Source: Adiantum capillus-veneris
Taxonomy: Eukaryota; Streptophyta; Polypodiopsida; Polypodiales; Pteridaceae
DNA length: 64,000 nucleotides
Assembly: GCA_014529385.2 (NCBI GenBank)
Contig: CM043962.1
Span: 89,484,680 to 89,548,679, forward strand
Direction: 5' to 3'
Below the pieces are notes generated by a model. That model did not search any database. It had not been told where the DNA came from and was given only the letters and a program-made list of their open reading frames with translations. This document shows positions 32,100 through 41,877 of this stretch, piece by piece. The translations under genes were made by a program, and so were the position numbers. Numbering within the stretch: position 1 is the stretch's first letter; every line of letters begins with the position of its first letter.

Positions 32100-33467
32100 C
32101 TAGGATACTCGTGGCAAAAGCACTGCCAAGAGATCTCCTAGCCGCCGGCGAGGGACCAGTCTCCTGGGTCGACTGAGGTATTGGAGCAGGAGGAGGGGGA
32201 GCAGGAGCAGGGGGGGCGGAGGAGAAGAGAAGCGGGGTGGGGCGACAGAGACAGAGGGGCGAGGTGGGGAGTGGGAGGGAGCAGAGGGCGGGGGAGGGGA
32301 TGAGGAGGAAGAGGGGAGATCTGGAGGTGGGAAGGCTGGCGAGGGTGAAGCGGAGGTGGAGGCTGGCGTAGGGACCTCCTCCTGCTCAAGAGGACCAAAG
32401 CGGTTCCCCGTGGGAACCCACTGCTGCTGAGTAGGCACCTGAGGGCCACTCTGCGTGCCAGGCTGTCGTTGTGGCCCCTGGCGTCGACGGCCACGGGCCT
32501 GCTGCCACCCCTCCTCCGCTAGAGCCCCAGGCTCGGAGGGTGGCTCAGAATCTGTGCGCTGTGTTGCTGGCTGAGGCTGCGGCCCAGCCTTGGCAGGCTG
32601 GGGCTGAGGCTGAGGTGCAGGTCGTGGCCTCCTCCGTGGACAGGCCTTCGCTAGGTGGCCCATCTGTCTGCAAATGAAGCACTGGTTCGGGAGACCCGAG
32701 TACTCCACACTCTGTCGAAACCAACCCCCACTCACCCGAGGCAAGAGGATGACCTTCGGGAGCGTGTGGGTATCTCTGACCAAAACTCAAACTGAAGGGA
32801 TGCCAGCCGCCTTGGCAGCTACTGATGCTGCCGTACGAGGTGTCTCCAGAACAGTCCCGATGGCGGAGCCAATCCTGGAGAGAAGTGGAAGGTACTCCCT
32901 CCGTAAACCCGGAAAGCAGACTGAGATGGGGATGTCTGCCTCCTCTACTAGCACATCCGAAGTCGGGTCAAAACCATGTCGCCGCTGTCGAAAGTGGGCG
33001 CGTGATGCTCGGATAGCGAGTGGACTCATAGCTATGACCTTGGAGGCCATCTCAGAAGTCTCGAACTCGATCTGGTAGTACCCCTGTCCGAGAATCTGAA
33101 CATCCAAAATCTTGCCCACCTTTGCGAGAAGGCAGGCCTAGAGAAGGTCTCGCAGCTCTCCTCTGCTAGGACGGGTGCCGAGAACCTTGCAGATGACAGA
33201 AGTCGCCTGCAAGCGCTCTACCTCTGCGGCAAGGCTCGCTTGCTCTGTCGGCAAAAGAGCAAGTCGAATGGTGGGCTCAGCGGGGTCGGGCGAGGGGGCT
33301 TCAGGTGAGTCCCTCTGTGGCGAACTGGAGCCTCCATCTGTGTCTACTGCTGAGTCGAAGAGGCGGACGGAGAAGAACAATCTGCAACCAAGGACGCCGA
33401 ACACTTGTCCGAAGAACAAATGTTGCAGAGCCAGGTGCAAAGAAACCTTCGGGGATAATGCGGACAA
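32100..33467 (-). pseudogene. LINE ORF1: DUF4283-like domain and zinc knuckle
   Basis: One frame interrupted by a TAG (33138) and a TGA (32787). Parts in order: an acidic N-terminus; KVLGTRPSRGELRDLL and ILGQGYYQIEF, which resemble the DUF4283 RNA-binding domain of plant LINE ORF1; GGWFRQSVEYSGLPNQCFIC leading into a CX2CX4HX4C knuckle; then a long Pro/Ser/Arg-rich low-complexity tail. The 5' extension to 33756 is C-rich (minus strand) with homopolymer runs. It would package LINE RNA as a nucleic-acid chaperone. Confidence 0.8.
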
Positions 33468-33771
33468 AGGGGGGGGGGGGGCAGCGGGCGGGCTAGGGGG
33501 CAGCTAGGGGGGGAGGGCGGCGGGCAGCAAGGGGCAGCAGGTGGCGGGTAGGGCTGGGAGGGGGAGACAGCGCAAGGCGGGAGGGGGTGGGGGATGCAGC
33601 GCAAGGGCGAGGGGGGGGGGGCAGCACGAGGGGGGCTGATGGCAGCGCGAGGGTGAGAGAGAGAAGGGGGGTGAGGGGAGGCGATGGCGCATGAGGGGGG
33701 GGAGCGTGCAGCAGCAGCGAGCCGGTAGTTCTCTTGCTAGTTTGATTTGAAGCGCCTCTTCAAATAATCTT

Positions 33772-34109
33772 ATCCTGAGTCTAGGGAAATCTCTGATCCA
33801 CCAGTTAATTCTCTTTTTCCTTTCTTTCCTTGTGCCCTGGGACCTGTGGGTAGCTTTGCTAGCTTCCCCTGTCCGGTGGCACGTTAGTCGCATCATCAAA
33901 ACCCTGAGACACACTATCATCTGATCCCTTTTCTTCTTCGGAATCCTCTCATGAAGTTGCATCTGGTTTCCTTAGTTCATTCTCTTCACTGGCAGACTCT
34001 TGCCTTGTTGAGGTGGATACTATCTTGTCCGTCGGATAAGTCAATGAGCCGTCACGCATTCCAAATCGTTGCTTAGTCATGTCCCATAAGTCTCAGAATG
34101 GAGTCAGAC
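33772..34109 (-). pseudogene. Decayed Gypsy coding sequence, domain unclear
   Basis: Lies between the LINE and the gag-like piece. The minus strand gives hydrophilic, Glu/Lys-rich translation broken by stops, and joins in frame with the integrase C-terminal piece across the LINE. It could be the end of Gag or a linker created by rearrangement. Confidence 0.4.
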
Positions 34110-34640
34110 TTCTAGTTTAGAGCATAGTCTCGAATTTCTTTTAGCAAACCAAAACAAAACCGCTCAATCTGGTCTTTCAAAGTAATCTTCCGAAACAAAG
34201 ACACTAGTAAATAAGTATCCCAAAACCTCTGGCAATAGTCATCCAATGTATCTTTCTCAATCATTTTCAAGTGATGCCAAGTCGTGATGACATCTCTTGC
34301 ATATTCATCTGATATCCAAGTTCACGTGAAAAAATATAATTTTAACCACGTCGCATGTGCTTTTCTGCGTAACACCAGAGTAGATCACCATGCTTGCACA
34401 GTTCCTTTCAAGTAAGATGCCGCCTTTCGCACCTAGATTGTTCTGAGGACCGTCCTCCACAGAAGGAGACGTCAAGCTGTGGTACAAACTCAAGGGCTCG
34501 ATGGGTTTCTTCGTAGCTTGAAAACGTCTCAAACCTGACAGCTTGACTCCCTTCCTTGAACTCCTTGGTTTTCTTGTTGATCTGGTCACTGTCAAAAGAG
34601 AACGAGCTCTCCTTCTCTGAACTGCTAGATGGCCTTTAAT
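34110..34640 (-). pseudogene. Gag fragment located between integrase pieces
   Basis: Minus-strand frames give VRFETFSSYEETHRALEFV and, after frameshifts, WHHLKMIEKDTLDDYCQRFW and IERFCFGLLKEIRDY. These align by eye with EVKFETFKGTENQLKALTF, WHELNAKQCANLEEYNKQFW and IEKYCCGLPKKIRDY in the Gag at 58928-59889. A gag piece at this position, downstream of integrase, is out of order for one element. Confidence 0.7.
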
Positions 34641-34689
34641 GCCTTCTAGACTTTTTCCAAAACAATCTGTTTCAAACAAATCTCATCTT

Positions 34690-36010
34690 TGGTGCTTAGA
34701 AATTGAGGAACCTTCTTAGCACCCTCGAAAACTTCAAATGGCACCTTCTTCGTGTATCGTTGTAGGCAAACTGCACCAAGGGCAAATACTTTTCCCATAA
34801 AGTCGTCTAATCGAGCTATAAGACTTCAACAAATCCAAAACCATTTAATTAGCTATCTCAAATTGCCCTGCAAGTGGAACGAGGACGAGAACTGCAACCA
34901 CGTGCCAATGTTCTCCCAGATTGCCCTCCAAAACAACCTAGTAAACCGGGGATCTCTGTCCAAAGCATTAGACTCAGGCATGCCATATATTCGGAAAATT
35001 GAATCCGTTGATGACTGTCCAAATGCCATCATGCCCACTTTGAGTCTTGCGGAAATCCAAGATGAAATCTATAGCAATGCTTTCCCAGGAGCGGGTGGAA
35101 ATGGGTAAAGGTTGTAAGAGTCCATGTGCCTTACACTTGTCAAAACTTGACCTTTTGGCATACTAAACAACTGTGAACAAAGTCATCAGCATCCTTTTTA
35201 AGCCTCAGCCAATGGAAGTAACGCTCCACACCCTTCAAGGTGGTATCTATGCCATGGTGGCCTGTAAAAGGTGGACAATGGCAATTTGTTAAAACCTTTT
35301 CCCTCAAAGAGTGTGACACACAACATTGTTTTCCGCATCAAATAGCCGTCCCATATGGAATAGCCTAAAACTGTCTCCCCATCCTGCATCCTAGTAAAAA
35401 TATCAGCAAAGTCCGGATCCGTGGCGTACTGATCAACCATATCCTCGAAGCTTCTGTGTTGAATCGTGGAAATAGCCAGAACCAAGGGCTTTCGAGACAA
35501 TGCATCTGCCACTAAATTCTCTTGTCCCTGAACATGGACAATCTGGAAGTGAAATTGTGAGCGGATGATAGCCCATCGCATCTGCTTTTTCGAAAGCTGC
35601 TTCTATGACAAGAAGTAGCGTAAACTTTGATGATCCGTAAAGACTGTATAATCAGCTCCAAGTAAATAGCGTCGCCATTGAGTAAGAGCATGGATCACTG
35701 CCAATAGCTCTTTTTCATAAATCTGTGCAACCATTCCAGGACGTAAAAACATCATGCTCATAAGCAATTACATGGCCTTCTTGCACCAAGACTACTCCCA
35801 AACTGTGATCATAAGCATCACAGTAAACTTCGAATGGCTTTTGCAGGTCTGGTAAGGCCAACACAAGTCCAATAGTCAACTTTTCTTTGTCAAGACTCAA
35901 AGGCAATCTCTGTCGGTCCCAAGTAAAAGGAACTCCTTTCTGAGTTAGCATATGCAAAGGAGAAACTACCTCTGCAAATTCTGAATGAACCACCCATAAT
36001 ATGTGCACAA
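34690..36010 (-). pseudogene. Gypsy RNase H and integrase fragments
   Basis: In element order: an RT thumb/RNase H piece (FAEVVSPLHMLTQKGVPFTW, VYCDAYDHSLGVVLVQEGH, with the RNase H Asp); the RNase H end (MRWAIIRSQFHFQIVHVQG, DALSRK); then the integrase N-terminal region and core pieces (SWESIAIDFI, GHDGIWTVI). Several stops and frame changes separate them. Confidence 0.8.
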
Positions 36011-37320
36011 GCCTAAATAACCTTTAAACCTCATGAACATTCTTCAAATCAGGCCAATAACGAATAGTCTCAATTTTGGTCGGGTCCATCTTTTCCGCAG
36101 TGCCTCGAAAACTCTCTGAAAATCCAAAAGTCATCTTGAAAGCTGTTTTGTAGACGTCTCTAGGAGCAATTCAGATCTTATGATAGCCACTCTTTAGATC
36201 AATTCGGCAAACAGAACCCTGAAGTCTATCGAGTATATCATCGATCCTCGTAATGTGGAAATCTGTTCTCGTTCATTGTTTCTTTATTTTGGCCTCGGCT
36301 AACTCTGTAAGGTGGCCAGTTTGGTGGTGTACTACCGGGAATCAATCATGAGATCTTCAGGACGTGAAGGAGGCAACTCGCCTGATACGCCCTCAGAGAA
36401 ACAGCCAACCTGAGCTTGCAGAAAATCCTGTTGTTCTTTTTCGAGGTCTGACATATTCGATCGTTGATCACCATTTAGTTCTTTCAAGAAAAACAGGTAA
36501 ACAAAAAACTGGATTTCATCAAGTGGGACGGACTCGCCTTTCAGTTTTTCCATCAAGTACAATTTCTTTGCCCTTCTCATTCGTCAAAGTCGCTTTCTTA
36601 GCCCAATAGTCAACCACGGCATTGTTCTTGTGGTACGAAGGGATTCCTAGGAGGACAAAGGCATGATATAAAAGTCCTCGTGCCCTAATTACCCCTAACA
36701 AAGCAAGCGAAGTTTGCCAATGACCGGTGTAATGGCAACATCCCGTCCTGGTGCCGCTAGAGCTGCCTCAACCTGTCGGGCGTAATTCCAAGTCGAGCCG
36801 CCAATTCAAGTGAAATGAAGTTGGCCTTGGCTCCTCCATCAAAGAAGTTAAGGGCTTCCTTGTCTCGCACTTTGCCCCATGCTGTGCAAAGTTCGGTATT
36901 TTTCATCCATCTGATCAAGGTCGGTGATCCCCACAAAATCTGGTACCAGTCTTGCTTTCATCTTTCCTTTTCGTCCGTGCTCGACTGCTGCTCTGTAACT
37001 CTTTGGCTTATCTTCTTTTCAAGAGTTCTGTCTAGCTCTTTCTGCGAGTACACGTTCCACTAGTCTGCATTCGTCTGTCCTTTCAGCTTTCCTTCCCACT
37101 TAAGAGGAGAATCAATGGCCTCACGCCATCTCGAGTAAATCTCATCAATCTGGTAATCCTCTAGGTGTTTCGCAAATCTCGGGTCTTTGGAGTACTTGAT
37201 CAATCTTTTCATACATATGCCAACCTGCAGTTGACGTTTGTACTCCGTTCTGGCAAACTTTTTCGTCAAAAAATTTGCCCAAACCTTCATTCTTTTCTTC
37301 AGTACCCGCACCGATTTTCA
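36011..37320 (-). pseudogene. Gypsy Gag end, protease and eroded RT
   Basis: Going 5' to 3' on the minus strand: a basic Gag-like piece; a protease piece NFFDGGAKANFISLELAARLGI, where the active site reads D-G-G-A instead of D-S-G-A; then RT scraps (PPNWPPYRVS, KMDPTKIETIRYWPDLKNVH). The palm segment with the catalytic Asp pair is missing. Stops are frequent. Confidence 0.75.
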
Positions 37321-37572
37321 ACTTTTCTTTGCCTTCCCGTTGAAAGGTGTTTTCTCTGTCAAATTCTCAACAAGAACCCATGTGTAATCTTGGATTCTTT
37401 ATGGCTTATGCCCTGTAAGACGGAGCAATGAAGATGCTAGCGCGCCCGATACGCAATGTACGAAGGGTGGGAGTGGCTAATAAGTCCAGGGTCAAGACAC
37501 GAAGATTCTTTCACAGAATCCTGTGTGTGCTGCAAAAGGATCGGATCCTCCGTAGAAGAAGAATCTTTCTGA

Positions 37573-37584
37573 GCTCTGATACCA
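37573..37584 (-). other. Primer-binding site, initiator tRNA-Met type
   Basis: TGGTATCAGAGC on the minus strand, one base from the 5' LTR end. About 95 bp of leader beside it recur near 51842-51930. Confidence 0.85.
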
Positions 37585-37585
37585 C

Positions 37586-38213
37586 GGTAACAGGCTTGGA
37601 CACTCCAAGCAGCAACACACGAACAAAAACTAAATGATCACTGAACTTTAAGAGTGAGAGAGAGAGAGAGAGACAACATGGCCCGGCGTAGGTATTGGCC
37701 CCAAAGTCTGGCGTCCCTTTCGGTATTTCTTTATCATTAATCATTGCAAAGTACAACTCCCAAGGGACCTTTGCTCTCAGAATCTGTGTCCAGATGCTGG
37801 GCAGAGTGAGGCCCCAGGAGCTCTTATAAATTTACAAGGGATGCCAAAAGTATAGCCCCAAACGCAGTTACACAAAAGCTTCAAACTCAAAAGCAAATTG
37901 TTCCAAAAACTGCCAAAAAGCAGCCAATGCAAATTACGAAATTCCGTACAGCCTGCCACGTCAGTGGCTGCCAGCGCAAAACACAGAAATCTGTACGGCT
38001 TGCCACGTTAGCATGTCAACGCAATTTTCGAGGGTTTGGTACGATTCTGCCATGTCATCAGTCTGCACAATTTGTGGCGTCTGTACAGCTAGGTAGCCAG
38101 TCTCTTTTAAATTTCTAGTGTCCCTAGGGCCCCATGAGACGGGACCCTATAAGTTGGAACAACTTATAAATACTTGGGTCCATTATGGTATGCCACGTCA
38201 TCAATTTGTGACA
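37586..38213 (-). repeat. 5' LTR of the Gypsy element
   Basis: Matches 25218-25831 along its length: GGCTTGGACACTCCAAG end, GA-rich tract, poly(A) module, TTATAAATTTAC block, GCCACGTCA blocks and TTTGTGACA end. Confidence 0.85.
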
Positions 38214-39051
38214 ACGAGAACAACGCCGAATGGGAGATGAAGATGGATATGTCCTTTGGAATGCCCACGAACTATGGCACTCTGTATAATGTCTCATGAA
38301 TCCACCAAGTAACTCCTCGATGATAGAGACTCCTCTTGAGGCTTTGACTAGATTGTCGTATGATGGAAGCTCTAGATGAATCCTCGTCTCTGCGACCGAT
38401 GTGACTATGAATGTAGGCTCACAATGCATGCAAACTCCCGCAATGGTTGCCTCGGATTGGAACCTTTTGGCTCCGGATGGATGGCTGCTGATTGTTAAGA
38501 AGAGGTAGATGGTGTGGACCCAATGTGCTGCAAAATATGTGTACAAATCAATGACGATACAATGCCTCCAGGCTGGAACGATGGAATTCTCCACGCAGAT
38601 GGGAGAGATGGTTCTTCAAAGAATGCCAAGACTCCAAAGCTAATAGGCTCATGTGGATGGCGCCTTCCTTTGTCGTCATAGACTGCTAACAAATCCTGAT
38701 ACTCGCAATCAACATCTCATTTGCCAATGCATGTCTTCAATGATGCGATCCGTCATGTCGAAGAAGTTATGCCTACAAATATCCATGCTAGGATTTCTTT
38801 ATGTTGAGGTGGTCGAGCACGTGCACCAAGTCAACTACCCTCTCGCAAGCCCACCACAAACTCTAACCCCCGGCATACAGTGTTTGCATTTCCTAGGGGC
38901 ATGGTCCTACGCACAGTGGCACGTCCTGCAGAGCCTTAAGTGAGAGAAGTGTCCTTGGGCGAAACGCTACAACACACACTCAAACACTTGAAGGAAAAAA
39001 AAATCCAAAGATTAGAAGATTAGTGCAATATCTTCAAAGCTTTGATACCTA
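38214..39051 (-). other. Non-coding retroelement internal remnant
   Basis: No domain recognised. The right end GCTTTGATACC just before LTR family Y resembles an eroded initiator-Met primer site on the minus strand, so this is probably the 5' internal part of a Y element. Confidence 0.5.
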
Positions 39052-39721
39052 TGTCAGGTGCAGCAGAATTGAAATGGTGAAGATCTAGGTTTTACACTTC
39101 CACAAATCTTTTTCTTTCTTTCCTTGCGTTAGTGATTCATTTTAGCTTGAAATGGTGGGTTTTTTTTACTTTTCCCTAAAGAGAGGGAATGAGAGAGTAC
39201 GGTAGAGATGTGTAGAGGGAGAGAGAAAGAGAGAGAAGAGGAGAATGACACCCAATGGGATCCCAACGAACCCTTTCAAGGGCCCTTCACATCATTGCCA
39301 ATGTGGTATTTGCTTTAAACTGTGGAAATGGAATGTACACACATGCAATACCTCAAGTGAAAACTCTACTGACTCGAATGGGGAATGTCGCCGCAGTACT
39401 CCTCAAGACGAGGCACCTCTGGGGGTGATTTGATGCACCTTTGGATCCTTCTCCGTGTGGGATTGCTGATGGCCACCAAGGGGTAGATCTAGGGCTGATT
39501 TGCGGTCCCGTGAGAGGAATCAAGGGCTGAAAGCTGGCTGCAACAAAGTAGATCTGGCACGAAAAACGCGGCAGATTTGTCGCGCAAAGCAGGGCTGAAA
39601 ACGCAGCAGCGATGTGAGCACTCAAGGCGGTGAGGGAATGGCTGGGGGAGAGGCTCGATGTACTGCCAAAAGCTCCGGGTTGCAGCCAAGGGACTAACGT
39701 TGGCAAATCCATGGCTCTTCC
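39052..39721 (-). mobile_element. LTR family Y, right copy (5' portion)
   Basis: Direct repeat of 22459-23140. It stops at GGCTCTTCC, where element X is inserted. A few bases of Y (CTTCCAACGAGGGA) reappear at 47265 after X. Confidence 0.8.
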
Positions 39722-40156
39722 TGTCACAAGACGGGCACCACGTGCCAATAGAAAAGAACAGACTGAACAGACTTTTAGCACTTCAATAACAACTGAACTA
39801 AGAGAGAGACGACACGCGACACGAAGTTTTTTGAACTCAAGTTAGCTCAAAAAAAAATTCCGAGGAACAATTAGTTTGCTCTTTTTATTAAGGAGTTAGC
39901 TTCTCCTTTCGGCTATTTTGATCAAGGAGTTAGCTTCTCCTTCGTCCATATCGGAACTCTTGATATTCCGGCGTAGTAAAATTAGCCATCACACCCAGAC
40001 CGTACTGATCTTTCCCGAGTGTCTTGATGCACTAAAATTACATACCCAGGCAATCTCATCCAATTAGGAATATTCAATAGTTGGCACATCACAATGCAAC
40101 ACAAATGCTCACATATGCATGTTACAAGACATAGAAACATGAAGCCGCCGATGAAC

Positions 40157-40502
40157 ACTCCTCCCGCATAACCTAACAAGGTCCGGGCCGGGAGATATTC
40201 AACGACTCCCTCATCACTCCTCCCGCATAACCTAAAAAGGTCCGGGCCGAGAGATATAGAGGCCTTTTACAACCAAACGCCTCCCAGACCGCAACCTGCG
40301 TCGTTTGGAGGTGCTGAGAGTAACCACTGCTCAGACTTCTTAATACTCCTCCCGCATAACCATCCAAGTCCGGGCCATGAGTAACAACAACAATACTCCC
40401 CCCGTAAATAACCACAAGGGTCTGGGCCATGAGTAAACACAACACTTTTCAATCATTCAATACTCCCCCCGCAAATAACCACAAGGGTCCGGGCCACGAG
40501 TA
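40157..40502 (-). repeat. Five hairpin-like GGTCCGGGCC repeats in element X
   Basis: The plus-strand pattern ACTCCYCCCGCATAACC, a short spacer, AAGGTCCGGGCC, then GAG(T/A)A recurs at about 40157, 40215, 40343, 40393 and 40460. The ends of each unit can pair (CTCCCG with CGGGAG, or ACTC with GAGT). On the minus strand each unit also supplies a G-rich purine tract. Confidence 0.85.
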
Positions 40503-41877
40503 TGAACAAGCATTCTCAAACATCATTTCTCACTTCTCCACAAAGGAGTAAAATCACCAATCATTGAAACCAGTATCAAACCAGAGTCAAACAATTCAAA
40601 TCGGCACCAAAACATGTTCAAAACAGATACCATCCATTTTAAACAAATTCCAAACAGGATCATCAAACAAGATCAAACAAAACTCAAACTTAAAAAGCAA
40701 TCTCGACATCAGTCGACCTCGAAAAGTCGATTGACTTTCCATCCTGAAACCTGCACCAAAAATTAGGATTAGGTTTCTTCCATAAGGTCGTAGCTGAACA
40801 CAGCATGGTCCATCAGCTCTTGGACAAACAGTGTTTCTTTGGCGGCAATGGTAGTACCAAGATAGCAATCACACTGGATCTCCTGCTCGCGAAGAGACAT
40901 CTACCGGGAGATATCGAGAAATTTCAAGTTATAATCTGCTAGGCTTTCCATGGCAAGCATTTCAGGATACCCCACTCTGTCAGAAGTTGCACTCCGAAGG
41001 AAGATGTCAAAAACCATATAACTTCGGGAAAACATTTCTTGAAAGTTTGCCAAGTATTTGGAGTATGCTGCTTGGTAGCTATCAACATCTGCATGGCACT
41101 GCCTCTGAGAAAAACAGTGACTCGAAACAAATCTTGGATCCTTCTTTTGCGAGTGATCTTAATGGCTTATGCCCTGTAAGACATGAGCGGTGAAGACGGG
41201 AGCGCGCCCGATGTGCAATGAAGTAAGGGTGGGAGTGGCTAATAAGTCCGGGTTGGAGGCTGAAGATACCTCGAATCAAATTCCAATAGCTCTGTCTACT
41301 CTTTTGTGGGACCGATATGCTTTCAGAAAAGCACACGCCTGATGCTCTGATACCACTCTCACTAGACGGGCACCACGTGCCAATAGAAAAGAACAGATTG
41401 AACAGACTTTTAGCACTTGAATAACAACTGAACTGAGAGAGAGAGAAAGAAGAAAGAAAGAAAGAAAGAAAGATTTTTAACGTCTATGTCAGGCCGAAGT
41501 CGGCCTATGAGACAAATCAAATGTACATGGTGTGTATGTCATCCGTCTATCGGAAAGACAAATGAAACAAAACTGAACTGAATGTAGGTAGTGGGGTATC
41601 TGAGGAGGGATGGAGCTCTATCTCTAGGGGTATATGCATGTCTATATGCTCAAGGTAGTACAATCATGAGAATGCATCAAGCTATCTAGCTCCATCCTGT
41701 ACTAATGGGGGGATGTAAGATGTGGTACATGGGCGGGTCTGGTGCCAAGGCTGCCCTGATGAAAGCTGTCGGGTCGGCCCTCATCTGGGCCACTCGCTCC
41801 TCAGTGGCACGGCGCTCCCGGGCTCGGATCTCCTCGATCTGTCGGTGGTGGGAGCGCGCGCCCCTGTAGCCTGTGAC

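Larger units (their letters stand above)
26941..33756 (-). mobile_element. Full-length but inactive L1-type LINE
   Basis: 6816 bp bounded by a perfect 15-bp duplication, with a short A tail (minus strand) at the left and a C-rich 5' end at the right. It has an ORF1 with DUF4283-like and zinc-knuckle parts, then a two-domain ORF2 (endonuclease and RT) with a C-terminal zinc finger. Both ORFs contain stops and at least one frameshift, so this copy cannot move. It is the full-length relative of the fragment at 6967-7753. Confidence 0.92.
26926..33771 (-). repeat. 15-bp target-site duplication flanking the nested LINE
   Basis: TCTTCAAATAATCTT occurs at 26926-26940 and at 33757-33771. Joining the flanks restores a continuous Gypsy reading frame (FEEDQYD). 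The T run on the plus side of the left copy is the A tail of the LINE. Confidence 0.93.
25218..38213 (-). mobile_element. Decayed Ty3/Gypsy element carrying a nested LINE
   Basis: Two LTRs of the same family (about 614 and 628 bp) bound the element. The outer flanks GCGAG (25213-25217) and ACGAG (38214-38218) match at four of five bases, a likely eroded target duplication. The primer site TGGTATCAGAGC (initiator tRNA-Met) lies beside the right LTR and a purine tract beside the left one. Without the 6.8-kb LINE the element would be about 6.2 kb. All pol domains found are broken by stops or frameshifts, and the RT catalytic core seems deleted. Confidence 0.85.

Noticed and set aside
32100-32500. 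Pro/Ser-rich protein as a cell-wall extensin-like gene
   Set aside because: The frame is continuous with the LINE ORF1 zinc knuckle and is its low-complexity tail.
37573-37584. TGGTATCAGAGC sites as tRNA gene fragments
   Set aside because: Each lies exactly beside an LTR end and is a primer-binding site; no tRNA cloverleaf surrounds them.
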